Source: DASCNA01 sp036011305
GTDB taxonomy: Bacteria; Verrucomicrobiota; Lentisphaeria; Victivallales; GWF2-38-69
Reading direction: 5' to 3'
Length of the DNA stretch: 64,000 nt
Assembly (NCBI GenBank): GCA_036011305.1
Contig: DASCNA010000132.1
Location: 1 to 64,000, forward strand
Shown here: in pieces, positions 19,760-28,527 of the stretch
Numbering within the stretch: position 1 is the first letter of the stretch
Layout of the letters: each line of letters starts with the position of its first letter
Made by a program: the position numbers and the translations under genes
Notes under the pieces: generated by a model
The model's database searches: none
What the model was told of the DNA's origin: nothing
Seen by the model: only the letters and a program-made list of their open reading frames with translations

Positions 19760-20950
19760 GTGCAAGGAACTCTTATAAATCGACAAATTGGTAGTGTCTT
19801 CTTAATAATGGGAACTGAAATTGGTGCTGGGATACAGGCCCTTCCTTTACTGATTGCACCTTTGGGAATTGTCTTAGGAAGTGTTTTATTGATAATTTTC
19901 TGGGCTATTATGCTTTATACTGCTCTGTTAATCTGCGAGGCTACCTATTTTATGGATGGTAATTCAACATTTGCTTCAATGGCAAAAAATCATTTTGGAA
20001 AAAGTGGAAAATTTTTAATGCTAATTATATTCTGGTTTACTTTATCATCTATTATAATGGCATATATTTCTGCAGCTGGATCAACTTTTAGTTATATTCT
20101 TTCTGAACCTACATATCTTGCATCTATTTTATTTGTAATAATATTTGGAATAGTCATTATCTTAGGAACAAAAGTAGTTGATTATATTAATAGAACTCTC
20201 CTTAGTATTACAATCGTTGCACTTTTAGTTGCTATAATAAGCCTATTGGAGTCATTAAAGTTTGTAAATTTACAAACTTCAGTAAACTCATCTAAAGTAA
20301 TATATGTTCTACCTGCGATTGCTACAGCTTTTATTGTTCACAATATAATTCCAAGTATTAGCACTTATCTTTGCTACAATAAAAAAAGTCTTAAACGAGT
20401 AGTAATAATTGGTAGCTTGATACCACTTATAATTTATGTAGTATGGATATTTTCTATATATGGAAATATTCCACAATTAGGTCCGGAAGGTTTTGAATCA
20501 ATATTTACTAGTAATGGTGCGAATGTAAGTAATTTATTGAATTTAATTGCTATCAACACTAGTAGTAAAGTTACCCTAGACTTAATTAATTTTATTGTAA
20601 TAATGTCAATTACAGCTGCATTTCTAGGAGCTTCAATTTCATTTTTTCATTTTAATCAGGATATCTTAAATAGAAATCAAAAAAGTATTTTAAATCACTT
20701 TATTGTTCCAGCAATTATTACCTTTATCATTCCACTTTTTTTTGTATTGAGATTTCCAAATATCTTCATAAGTGCATTAAAATATGCTGGAATTGGAGCA
20801 ATAATTCTTTTTATAATCTTCCCTGTATTGATAACCAAAATACAACTTAGGTCTAAAAAGTATTCGGCTAGTACCTTGTTACATAATAATATAATTTTAA
20901 CATTAGTCTTCCTATTAGGCATAGGAATAATTTTCATTCAAATATTATAA
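19760..20950 (+). CDS. Aromatic amino acid permease (Mtr/TnaB/TyrP family)
   Basis: The 396-residue protein has eleven or so hydrophobic helices and the family landmark GTEIGAGIQALPL near the N-terminus, typical of the hydroxy/aromatic amino acid permease family, which import tryptophan or tyrosine by proton symport in the inner membrane. The GTG start at 19760 is supported by an AGGAGG site ten bases upstream. It precedes tryptophanase by 32 bases and is probably cotranscribed, so tryptophan is the likely substrate. No Trp-rich leader peptide is visible upstream. A 22-bp perfect palindrome lies inside this gene at 20258-20279. Confidence 0.85.
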   Translation: MQGTLINRQIGSVFLIMGTEIGAGIQALPLLIAPLGIVLGSVLLIIFWAIMLYTALLICEATYFMDGNSTFASMAKNHFGKSGKFLMLIIFWFTLSSIIMAYISAAGSTFSYILSEPTYLASILFVIIFGIVIILGTKVVDYINRTLLSITIVALLVAIISLLESLKFVNLQTSVNSSKVIYVLPAIATAFIVHNIIPSISTYLCYNKKSLKRVVIIGSLIPLIIYVVWIFSIYGNIPQLGPEGFESIFTSNGANVSNLLNLIAINTSSKVTLDLINFIVIMSITAAFLGASISFFHFNQDILNRNQKSILNHFIVPAIITFIIPLFFVLRFPNIFISALKYAGIGAIILFIIFPVLITKIQLRSKKYSASTLLHNNIILTLVFLLGIGIIFIQIL

Positions 20951-20982
20951 ATCGTTATTAATTAATAAAGGAAAAACAAATC

Positions 20983-22386
20983 ATGAGTAAAAGAATCCCT
21001 GAACCATTTAGAATCAAAATGGTAGAACCTATCAAACAGACAACGAAAGAGTACAGAGTCAAAGCATTAGCTGAAGCAGGAAATAACCCTTTTCTACTTA
21101 AGAGCGAAGATGTTTATATTGATTTACTCACAGACTCTGGAACAGGTGCTATGAGTGACCATCAATGGTCTGGAATGATGCTTGGTGATGAAGCTTATGC
21201 TGGAAGTAAAAGTTTTTTTAAGCTCGAATCAACTGTTAGAAGAATTTTTGACTATAAACACGTAGTTCCAACACACCAAGGACGTGGAGCAGAACAAATA
21301 CTTTTTCCTGCCCTTCTTGACCGTCGTAGAGAAATAAAAAATGTCACAAATCCTGTATTCATTTCAAATTATCACTTTGATACAACTGCAGCACATGTTG
21401 AATTAATAGGATCAAAAGCAATTAATGTTGTTACTGAAGAAGCTCTTGATACAAAAACTTATTTCCCATTCAAAGGAAATTTTGACATACCTCGCCTTGA
21501 AGAAACTATCAAGAAAAATGGAACTGATAACGTTGTAGCTATTATAGTGACTATTACTTGCAACAGCGTTGGTGGTCAGCCTGTGTCATTAGAAAACATA
21601 AAAGAAGCAGCCACTATAGCAGGAAAATATGATATTCCTGTAGTTATTGACTCAGCACGTTATGCTGAAAACTCTCTATTTATCAAACAACGAGAAGAAG
21701 AATATAAAGACTGGCCTGTACGTGACATAATTAAAGAAATTTTTAAATATGGTGATGTCTTTACGATGTCTGCTAAAAAAGATGGTCTTGTTAACATGGG
21801 TGGATTATGTTGCATAAAAACTCGTGAAGATATATTCAAAGCTGTGCAGGTTAGATGTATACCATTTGAGGGTTTTATTACTTATGGTGGGCTTTCTGGT
21901 CGTGATATGGAAGCACTGGCTATTGGTATTATAGAAGGAACTGATGAAGAATATCTAAACTATAGAATTGGACAAGTTGCATACCTTGGAGAAAAACTCC
22001 TTGAATCTGGTATTCCAATTCAATATCCCACTGGAGGACATGCTGTTTTTGTTGATGCAGCTCGTTTACTTCCACATATTTCTACAGATCAGTTTCCAGC
22101 TCATGCATTAGCAAATCAACTATATATAGAAGGTGGTATTAGAGGAGTTGAAATAGGTTCACTTCTATTGGGAAGAGATCCTGAAACCAACAACCAGAAA
22201 GATTCAGAATTTGAGCTGCTGAGATTGACAATTCCGCGTAGAGTTTACACAAATGATCATATGGACTACATTGTGGATACATTTAAAGATTTACTAAAAG
22301 ATGTTGATTCTATAAAAGGTTTAACATTTGAATATGAACCACCAATTCTTCGTCATTTCACTGCTAGATTAAAATACATAGATTAA
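20983..22386 (+). CDS. tnaA: Tryptophanase
   Basis: The 467-residue PLP enzyme matches the tryptophanase/tyrosine phenol-lyase family over its length. Seen residues: THQGRGAEQ (cofactor phosphate loop), DSARYAENS, the PLP lysine in MSAKKDGLV, and LRHFTARLKY at the end. Two features favour tryptophanase over tyrosine phenol-lyase: Ile in GVEIGSLLLGR where the phenol-lyase has Arg, and the His in LRHFTA where the phenol-lyase has Phe. It splits tryptophan to indole, pyruvate and ammonia. A few stretches (YGGLSGRDMEA) look more like phenol-lyase, so specificity deserves an assay. Second gene of the permease operon; a hairpin terminator follows. Confidence 0.9.
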   Translation: MSKRIPEPFRIKMVEPIKQTTKEYRVKALAEAGNNPFLLKSEDVYIDLLTDSGTGAMSDHQWSGMMLGDEAYAGSKSFFKLESTVRRIFDYKHVVPTHQGRGAEQILFPALLDRRREIKNVTNPVFISNYHFDTTAAHVELIGSKAINVVTEEALDTKTYFPFKGNFDIPRLEETIKKNGTDNVVAIIVTITCNSVGGQPVSLENIKEAATIAGKYDIPVVIDSARYAENSLFIKQREEEYKDWPVRDIIKEIFKYGDVFTMSAKKDGLVNMGGLCCIKTREDIFKAVQVRCIPFEGFITYGGLSGRDMEALAIGIIEGTDEEYLNYRIGQVAYLGEKLLESGIPIQYPTGGHAVFVDAARLLPHISTDQFPAHALANQLYIEGGIRGVEIGSLLLGRDPETNNQKDSEFELLRLTIPRRVYTNDHMDYIVDTFKDLLKDVDSIKGLTFEYEPPILRHFTARLKYID

Positions 22387-22402
22387 TTACAATATAATCG
22401 GG

Positions 22403-22430
22403 TAGAAAGGAGTCTTGTTACTCCTTTCTA
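22403..22430 (+). terminator. Terminator after tnaA
   Basis: TAGAAAGGAGT and ACTCCTTTCTA form a perfect 11-bp stem with the six-base loop CTTGTT, 17 bases after the tryptophanase stop codon. The T tract is weak (ATATTATCT). Confidence 0.65.
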
Positions 22431-22741
22431 TATTATCTCAGCAATTATCAACGAGTGTTTAGAAAGCCCACGTTTGTCGTGCTAACTGCTAAACCTTGCC
22501 TTAAATATTGTAACACCTTCGATAATATTCATTCTCATATTACAGAGAGGATTAATTTTATGCTCACTCATTTAAAAAACAAATAAGAGAGACACTTTCC
22601 AGGAAAATATATTCTTTCTAATTTACTGATAATATCTCTACAGTTGAAAAACTATAATTTAATTAATTCGGTATATTGAAAAAACATCGACACATAACCG
22701 TGCCAATTCGTTGTATTCTTTTAAAGATTATCCAACATATT

Positions 22742-22900
22742 CCATATAGTCACTTTGCATTTGCAAATTTATTTTCATTGCCGAGTACAATAAACGTCTT
22801 ATTATAGGACAAATATGTCTAATTTTTAGATAAAAATAAATATTTTATTTTATTTCATCTATAGATGTTAGTTTATGCTCAAGAAAATTCAAAATCATAA
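22742..22900 (+). repeat. Upstream repeat, copy 1 (before the fumarylacetoacetase-family gene)
   Basis: This stretch resembles 26602-26762. Shared blocks include CTTTGCATTTGCAAATTTAT (one change in copy 2) and ATAGATGTTAG followed by CTCAAGAAAATTCAAAA, in the same order and at similar spacing. It ends about 15 bases before the start codon at 22915, so it is likely the promoter/leader. The rest of 22431-22914 is AT-rich with no gene. Confidence 0.6.
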
Positions 22901-22914
22901 ATAAGGAAAATATA

Positions 22915-23760
22915 ATGAAATACGTGAGATTAATAAAAGAAGATAACATAATACCAGGTTTGGTAGATAACGACTGTAATGTAAGAGACCTATCATCAAT
23001 AACAGATGATATAGACGGTAATGCTATTAATTCAATTTTAGACAATAAACTGAATAACGACACTATAAATACTTTACCAATTGTTGGTTCTTTGGATAAT
23101 GTCGAATTATTGGCTCCAATCAAAGATGTAGGGAAATTAATATGCATTGGTGCGAATTCCAAGCATCATATACAAGAGATGAACTTGGAACAGCCAAAAG
23201 ATATAACTTTTTTTATGAAAGCAATCACTAGTTTGACAGACCCATATAATGATATAGCCTATCCTAAAATTTGTAAAAAACTCGACTGGGAAGCTGAACT
23301 TGCAATTGTAATTGGTAAAAAAGCTAAATACGTAAACGAAGATGATGCTTTAAACCATATTTTTGGTTTTTGTTTATTAAATGAAATATCTGATAGGTAT
23401 TGGCAGTTTGAAAATAATAATACACAATATACCAAAGGCAAGAGTTTTGATGATTTTGCTCCAATTGGTCCATATATAGTAACGCTGGACGAAATTAATG
23501 ATCTAGATGATATTGATTTAGAATTAAAAGTTAATGGTAAAGTTAAACAGAGTTTCAAAAGCTCTGAATATATATTCAATGTTAGACAGATAATTGCATA
23601 TTGTAGTAGATTTTTTACTCTTAATTCAGGGGATATTATTTCATTTGGAACTGGACCTGGTGTGGGGCATTCATACAGTACATATTTAGAAGTAGGTGAT
23701 ATTATTGAGCTTAGTTCAACAATATTAGGTAAACAGAAAAATCAAATAATATCAGAATAA
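22915..23760 (+). CDS. Fumarylacetoacetate hydrolase family protein
   Basis: The 281-residue protein has a short N-terminal domain and an FAH catalytic domain (about 75-275) with the family landmarks DWEAELAIVIGKKA (metal-binding Glu), FGFCLLNEISDRYWQ, KSFDDFAPIGPYIVT and SFGTGPGVG. Members hydrolyse or decarboxylate acylpyruvates and related 2-oxo compounds with a divalent metal in the cytoplasm. The exact substrate is unclear; the next gene is a ketopantoate-reductase-type enzyme, which suggests a short 2-oxo acid route. The ATG follows AAGGAAA. It shares an upstream region with the NTF2-like gene at 26814. Confidence 0.85.
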   Translation: MKYVRLIKEDNIIPGLVDNDCNVRDLSSITDDIDGNAINSILDNKLNNDTINTLPIVGSLDNVELLAPIKDVGKLICIGANSKHHIQEMNLEQPKDITFFMKAITSLTDPYNDIAYPKICKKLDWEAELAIVIGKKAKYVNEDDALNHIFGFCLLNEISDRYWQFENNNTQYTKGKSFDDFAPIGPYIVTLDEINDLDDIDLELKVNGKVKQSFKSSEYIFNVRQIIAYCSRFFTLNSGDIISFGTGPGVGHSYSTYLEVGDIIELSSTILGKQKNQIISE

Positions 23761-23840
23761 GACCTATCTGAACATACACTGCACAAATGAAAAATCGTTT
23801 AATTGTAAATTATATTAAGTATTAATAGGAGAATAAAGCA

Positions 23841-23927
23841 ATGTCAAAATATATTGATTTAATATATTATCAGTGGCATAGATCAGAAATTTGTAATGAA
23901 ATTCAATTTAAAATATGTGAGATTTAA
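23841..23927 (+). CDS. Small ORF, 28 aa, with strong ribosome-binding site
   Basis: An ATG nine bases after AGGAG opens a 28-codon frame (MSKYIDLIYYQWHRSEIC, then 10 more) that ends three bases before the next gene's ATG. The next gene has no good site of its own, so this could be a leader peptide that couples translation, or the start of a decayed gene. No family is recognised. Confidence 0.35.
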   Translation: MSKYIDLIYYQWHRSEICNEIQFKICEI

Positions 23928-23930
23928 TCT

Positions 23931-24950
23931 ATGAATAATTCCTTAAAGCGTAAAACAATCTGCATATATGGATCTGGTGCTATTGGACTGGATTTAGGTA
24001 TAAAATTGATTGTAGGTGGACATAAAGTAACATTTATTGCTCGAGGCAGTACATTGAGTTCTCTGAAAAATTCAGGCATTGTCTATCAAACAGGAAAAGA
24101 AGAACGTGTTATTACACCTGATATGTATTCTTGCACCGAAGACTGCAACTCTGCAGGTAGGCAGGATTATGTATTTCTAACAGTAAATGCAGATTCATTA
24201 TTGTCTGTCAGTGATAATTTGCCTTCTCTTTTTCATGATAAAACAGTCGTTGTTTCGGCAACAAATGGAATCCCTCCCTGGTTTTCATATCTTCAAAACA
24301 GTACAATTGGAAGATATCTAGATGCTTCAGCACCTCAAACGCGTTTTTTTCGATCAGTTTCTCCAGATCGTATTATAGGAGCTATTATTCAACGCAGTAT
24401 AATCAAAAAAGGTGATAATGTTATAATCCACACTTCAGGTACTGGCTACAAATTGGGTGAATTAGATCATACAGTTAAATCACGTACCTTGGCCCTTAAA
24501 GAACTTCTTGAAGAGTCTGGCTTTACAGCTGGTCTCTCCACGGATATTCATCGTGATATTTGGATTAAATTGCTTGGTAACATTTGTGTAAATCCATTAA
24601 GTGTAATAACTGGAAAAAAAATAGGAGACATGATAGATGATAAACAAATTCTCCAACGTATGAAACTGCTTGTTGAAGAAACCAAAAATGTTGGAATAAA
24701 ACTTGGTATAATTAAATCAGAAGATTATATCTTTCAGGACTTTTTAAGTATTGTTGACTCTAATTTTCGAGATCACGAAACTTCAATGCTTCAAAGTTTC
24801 AAAAAGGGAAAAAACCTTGAAGTACACCGAATTTTACAAGCTCCTATTATGCTTGCTGAGTTAAAAGGAGTGGACATTCAGATTCCAAATCTGAAAGCTA
24901 TGTGCAGGGAAATACAGCAAAAAATTCAAACCGCTCAGGCAATATTATAA
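23931..24950 (+). CDS. panE: 2-dehydropantoate 2-reductase family protein (ketopantoate reductase)
   Basis: The 339-residue protein has an N-terminal Rossmann nucleotide-binding loop IYGSGAIGLDLG, the middle KSRT region, and the C-terminal substrate helix WIKLLGNICVNPLSVITGK with the family's catalytic Lys, matching ApbA/PanE-type enzymes that reduce ketopantoate with NADPH. PanB lies 3 kb downstream on the other strand, which supports pantothenate synthesis, but the direct neighbour is an FAH-family gene, and many PanE-like proteins act on other 2-oxo acids. The start is taken at ATG 23931, which has no clear site; translation may be coupled to the 28-codon ORF just before it. Confidence 0.75.
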   Translation: MNNSLKRKTICIYGSGAIGLDLGIKLIVGGHKVTFIARGSTLSSLKNSGIVYQTGKEERVITPDMYSCTEDCNSAGRQDYVFLTVNADSLLSVSDNLPSLFHDKTVVVSATNGIPPWFSYLQNSTIGRYLDASAPQTRFFRSVSPDRIIGAIIQRSIIKKGDNVIIHTSGTGYKLGELDHTVKSRTLALKELLEESGFTAGLSTDIHRDIWIKLLGNICVNPLSVITGKKIGDMIDDKQILQRMKLLVEETKNVGIKLGIIKSEDYIFQDFLSIVDSNFRDHETSMLQSFKKGKNLEVHRILQAPIMLAELKGVDIQIPNLKAMCREIQQKIQTAQAIL

Positions 24951-25066
24951 GAAAATCGACACGCTATTATAATGAAAATAAGCTGTACTTGAAAACTCAG
25001 TTAATGTATTTAGTTTAATTAGATCGTGTTGCTGATCTTTCGTAAACAGAAATTTTGAGGATACAA

Positions 25067-26500
25067 ATGCTTTTTAATAGAGAAAAGTTTAGAGAAATTA
25101 GAAAATTCAAGAAATTCTCAATGGCTGAGCTTGCTAAAAAAGCCCATTTTTCTAGATCTTCATTATCTGATTGGGAATTGGGTAAAATAATACCTAATGA
25201 ATCAAAAATACGAATGCTTGCTCATGTGCTTGAGATTCCCGTTTCAGATATCTCAGATCTTGAAGATGTAGTTATTTCTAATGATGATATTTCTCCTTTT
25301 TTTGAAACCTGGCTCAATTTTGCCGATTTAAACGAAAAAGAATGGTTTAATTTTTTTGAATTAGAATTAGAAAATGTCAAAAAACGTTACTTTGAAATAA
25401 GACAAATATCTACAATACTTAAGACACTATTATCTGCTTTTCCTGTTATGTTTTATATTAAAGATCAAAATCAAAAATATATGGCTGCCAATAACATATT
25501 TTTAGATAATACATCTATTAGCAAAAAAATAAAAATTCAGGGAAAAACAGATTTTTATTTTTTTAACAGAACTGAGGCAAAAAAAAATCATACGCAGGAT
25601 ATGTTGGTATTAAATTCAGGAAAACCTGAGTTCAATATTGAAGATTTTATTCCTGGAAGCAAAAAGAAAAAATGGGGATTGATTTCTAAAATACCAATTA
25701 AAGATAAACGAGGGCAGGTTGCAGGGATTATCGGAACTTTTGTTGATATAACAGAAAGAAAACAGGCAGAATCAATTAAGGTGTTATTAGAAAAGAATAT
25801 AACTGAAATGAGTGATTGTGTAGCAATTGTAAATGTAGATAAACGGAAAACTGTTTACATAAATTCTGCTTTCCTGCAGACATTTGGAGATTACACAGGG
25901 AAAAATTTTTTTGACGCAAAAAAAAATGTTCATCATCCAGACGAAAGAGATAGAGAATATAATTATTGGTCTACTGGTAATATCCCTCCTATCAGAGAAT
26001 ATAGAGCTGTAAATATTAAAGGGGAACACAGATGGTTTGAATCAAGAGTATCTCCTGTTATAGCTAGTGACGTCTATGGTAATTGCCGAATTGTTCATGC
26101 TAGAGATATTACAGAAAAGAAAAAGAATGAAGAATTAAAAGAATTGCTTGACGTTTGTGTCAATTCTATGCCTGATGGATTAATTATTATTGATACAGAA
26201 ACAAAGGAATATATTTTCATAAATAAAGCTGTTGAAAATATATGTGGGTATTCTATTGAAAAAATAAAACAAAGTGGAGTTTCATTTTTTATCAACACTA
26301 TATTACATCCTGATGATAAAGAAGAAAATATTTATTCTTATAATGATAAGACTTTTAAGCCTTGTGTTACTTTTAAAATAATAAGAGCAGACGGAGAAGT
26401 TAGATTCATTGAGAGACGTGGTAGTTTAAAATATTTGAATAAAAGAAAATGTTTTGTTTTTGTTGCAAGAGATGTATCAGATAATCGGAAAAGCGATTGA
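25067..26500 (+). CDS. XRE-family regulator with three PAS domains
   Basis: I start at the ATG at 25067, seven bases after GAGG; the earlier TTG at 25055 overlaps that site. The 477-residue protein has a helix-turn-helix at about 3-62 (EIRKFKKFSMAELAKKA, SLSDWELGKIIPNE) and PAS domains at roughly 120-235, 245-355 and 360-475, the first two ending in IIGTFVDITERKQ and VHARDITEKKK PAC motifs. No output domain other than the helix-turn-helix. It is the third paralog of the group and lies after the ketopantoate-reductase-like gene and before the repeat region that precedes the NTF2-like gene, which it might regulate. Confidence 0.8.
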   Translation: MLFNREKFREIRKFKKFSMAELAKKAHFSRSSLSDWELGKIIPNESKIRMLAHVLEIPVSDISDLEDVVISNDDISPFFETWLNFADLNEKEWFNFFELELENVKKRYFEIRQISTILKTLLSAFPVMFYIKDQNQKYMAANNIFLDNTSISKKIKIQGKTDFYFFNRTEAKKNHTQDMLVLNSGKPEFNIEDFIPGSKKKKWGLISKIPIKDKRGQVAGIIGTFVDITERKQAESIKVLLEKNITEMSDCVAIVNVDKRKTVYINSAFLQTFGDYTGKNFFDAKKNVHHPDERDREYNYWSTGNIPPIREYRAVNIKGEHRWFESRVSPVIASDVYGNCRIVHARDITEKKKNEELKELLDVCVNSMPDGLIIIDTETKEYIFINKAVENICGYSIEKIKQSGVSFFINTILHPDDKEENIYSYNDKTFKPCVTFKIIRADGEVRFIERRGSLKYLNKRKCFVFVARDVSDNRKSD

Positions 26501-26601
26501 GAACATTTATAATTCACTTCTTTGAATAGCTATGAAACCGTATATTTTTTAAAACAATAAATATTTGAATCCATATCAAATTCAAGATTACCCATTACCT
26601 G

Positions 26602-26762
26602 CCATATACTCAGCTTTGCATTTACAAATTTATTTTTACTCTTAAAATACAATGAATGTTTTCTTTTCGAAAAAAATTGTTTAATATCTAAAGTACAAAA
26701 AATATTTTATTTACTTTTATTTATAGATGTTAGCTTAATCTCAAGAAAATTCAAAAATTATA
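26602..26762 (+). repeat. Upstream repeat, copy 2 (before the NTF2-like gene)
   Basis: Homologous to 22742-22900, with the blocks CTTTGCATTTACAAATTTAT, ATTTATAGATGTTAG and CTCAAGAAAATTCAAAA in the same order. It ends about 50 bases before the ATG at 26814. The remainder of 26501-26813 shows no gene. Confidence 0.6.
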
Positions 26763-26813
26763 AAACAAGAGAAATTATAACAAATATGTCATTTATGAAA
26801 AAGGAAATTGTTC

Positions 26814-27197
26814 ATGGAAATATGTATAAAATACTTAGAAGCACTTAATTCAGGTAATTTAGAAGAGGTTCTATCTCTCTTTGAAGAAAATGCAGTAGTT
26901 ATTTCTCCGTTATATGGAAAACTTTCTGCTATTAAATTTTACACAGACCTTTTTGCTGAAACTGGAAATTCTAATACTACGTTATTAAATGTTTTTGAGA
27001 AGAGTTGCTCAAAGAATAACTGTATAGCATTACACTTTAATTATGAATGGACTCTTAAGAATAATGTAATAGTTAATTTTGAATGTGTAGACATTGTTAG
27101 TATCAATTCTAAAGGAGATAAATTTACAAAACTAACAATCATATATGATACTTATCCTATACGCAAAGACTATGAATCAAATAAAAAAGTGAGCTAA
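26814..27197 (+). CDS. NTF2/SnoaL-like small protein
   Basis: Starting at the ATG at 26814, after AAGGAAA, gives 127 residues. The N-terminal helix (IKYLEALNSGNLEEVLSLF) followed by EENAVVISPLYG and a run of beta strands is typical of the NTF2-like/SnoaL fold, a cone-shaped barrel used by small isomerases, cyclases and ligand-binding proteins. No catalytic Asp/His set can be assigned with confidence. It is monocistronic and carries the same type of upstream region as the FAH-family gene, so the two are probably co-regulated. Confidence 0.6.
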   Translation: MEICIKYLEALNSGNLEEVLSLFEENAVVISPLYGKLSAIKFYTDLFAETGNSNTTLLNVFEKSCSKNNCIALHFNYEWTLKNNVIVNFECVDIVSINSKGDKFTKLTIIYDTYPIRKDYESNKKVS

Positions 27198-27285
27198 CCA
27201 ATTATTTTATCAAACCTTTGCTTCTTTTGATTTTTCTATACATGTTATTTTTGTTTAGTTGGAGCAAATAATCTTTATTATTTAA

Positions 27286-27355
27286 GAGGAGAGTTGTATA
27301 AAAAGGCAATGACTTTAATCATCTCTTTTATACGACTCCTCAAAGCTGAGGAGTC
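27286..27355. promoter_or_regulatory. Two overlapping hairpins between convergent genes
   Basis: GACTCCTC (27334-27341) pairs perfectly with GAGGAGTC (27348-27355) around AAAGCT. The same GACTCCTC with the preceding TTTTATAC can instead pair with GAGGAG...GTATAAAA at 27286-27303. The two folds exclude one another. Lying between the ends of the NTF2-like and panB genes, this may be a terminator or a remnant of an IS200/IS605-type end. Confidence 0.4.
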
Positions 27356-27385
27356 ATGGTTATCGACTATTAATATCAATTATTG

Positions 27386-28171
27386 TCAAAAAGACTCATT
27401 TTCATTAGGGAAAGTAATCTCTTTTACATCTCTACTGTATTTATTGATGGCAGATTTTACTTCATCGTATAAATTCAGATATTTTCTGAGAAATTTCATC
27501 TTTGAATTTTTATTCATTCCCAACATGTCCTGTAAAACTAATACCTGACCATCAGTGTTTGCACCTGCTCCAATTCCAATTGTCGGTATTGAAACTGCTT
27601 CAGACATATTTTTGCTTAATTCAGAAGGAACACATTCTAACACAGCAGCAATACAACCTAATTCCTCGAGTTTCTTAATTTCTTGCAGCAGTCTTTCGGC
27701 ATTTTTTTGATCCCTACCCTGAACAACATATCCTCCAAATCCATTTACTGACTGAGGAGTCAATCCAATATGTCCCACTATAGGAACACCAGATTCAATT
27801 ATATGCTTTATTAATTTATGATTACCTTCAACACCCTCAAGCTTTATAGCATTTGCTCCTGCTTTCATTAAACGGTCAACACAATCCATGGTTTTCTCTA
27901 ATCCACAACGGTATGAAAGAAAGGGCATGTCTCCTATTATAAATTTATCTGAAGCACCTTTAACAACAGCACTTACCATGCCTGCCATCATTTCTGTCGT
28001 AGCATGAACTGTTGTAGGACATCCATGCATTACCATAGAACCGCTATCACCTACTAATACACAATCAACATCTGTATCGTTGATTATTTCAGCAAAACAA
28101 TAATCATAACATGTTATCAATGAGATTTTTTCATTATTTGCTTTTTTTAATTTAAAATCTTTTAATTTCAT
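27386..28171 (-). CDS. panB: 3-methyl-2-oxobutanoate hydroxymethyltransferase (ketopantoate synthesis)
   Basis: The 261-residue protein matches PanB throughout: LITCYDYCFAEII at the start, VGDSGSMVMHG (metal-binding Asp), GDMPFLSYR, IKLEGVEG, VGHIGLTPQSVNGFGGY and SIPTIGIGAGANTDGQVLV. It transfers a hydroxymethyl group from 5,10-methylenetetrahydrofolate to 2-oxoisovalerate, making ketopantoate for coenzyme A synthesis. Its length is normal. It is monocistronic here, without panC or panD beside it; the ketopantoate-reductase-like gene at 23931 could supply the next step. The start ATG follows GGAGAATATA. Confidence 0.95.
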   Translation of the reverse strand: MKLKDFKLKKANNEKISLITCYDYCFAEIINDTDVDCVLVGDSGSMVMHGCPTTVHATTEMMAGMVSAVVKGASDKFIIGDMPFLSYRCGLEKTMDCVDRLMKAGANAIKLEGVEGNHKLIKHIIESGVPIVGHIGLTPQSVNGFGGYVVQGRDQKNAERLLQEIKKLEELGCIAAVLECVPSELSKNMSEAVSIPTIGIGAGANTDGQVLVLQDMLGMNKNSKMKFLRKYLNLYDEVKSAINKYSRDVKEITFPNENESF

Positions 28172-28527
28172 TATATTCTCCTAAACAATTAATTTAAAAA
28201 GTATAAAAACTTATACATGAAATTCTCATCTTAGACTATTGAAGAAAAAAAACTAGTAACTTTCTATTTATTTACTGAAAAATAAATACATCTGAAAATA
28301 ATAAGACTGACCTTGAAAATAATCTCACCTATTGTAATCTTGTTCACGTATGGGAATGGAGGAATTTAATTATCTAAATTGAATGGAATTTTATATATGG
28401 GTTTAATCCAGGTTGCAGTCTTCAAAAATCCTGTTGTTAAGTCAAGCGTTACAAGTAATTTACAATCATCAGTGGTTTAAGATGTGAAGTTGTTAGATTT
28501 CCAGATGAGCCTAAAAGCAGTGCTGTT

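Noticed and set aside
20983..22386. Tyrosine phenol-lyase as identity of the PLP enzyme
   Set aside because: The residues that mark the phenol-lyase (Arg in the GVRSMERG position and Phe in LRFFTA) are Ile and His here, as in tryptophanase.
27294..27548. 84-codon plus-strand ORF over the panB end and the hairpins
   Set aside because: It runs antisense through panB and through the hairpin region; the panB frame is clearly the real one.
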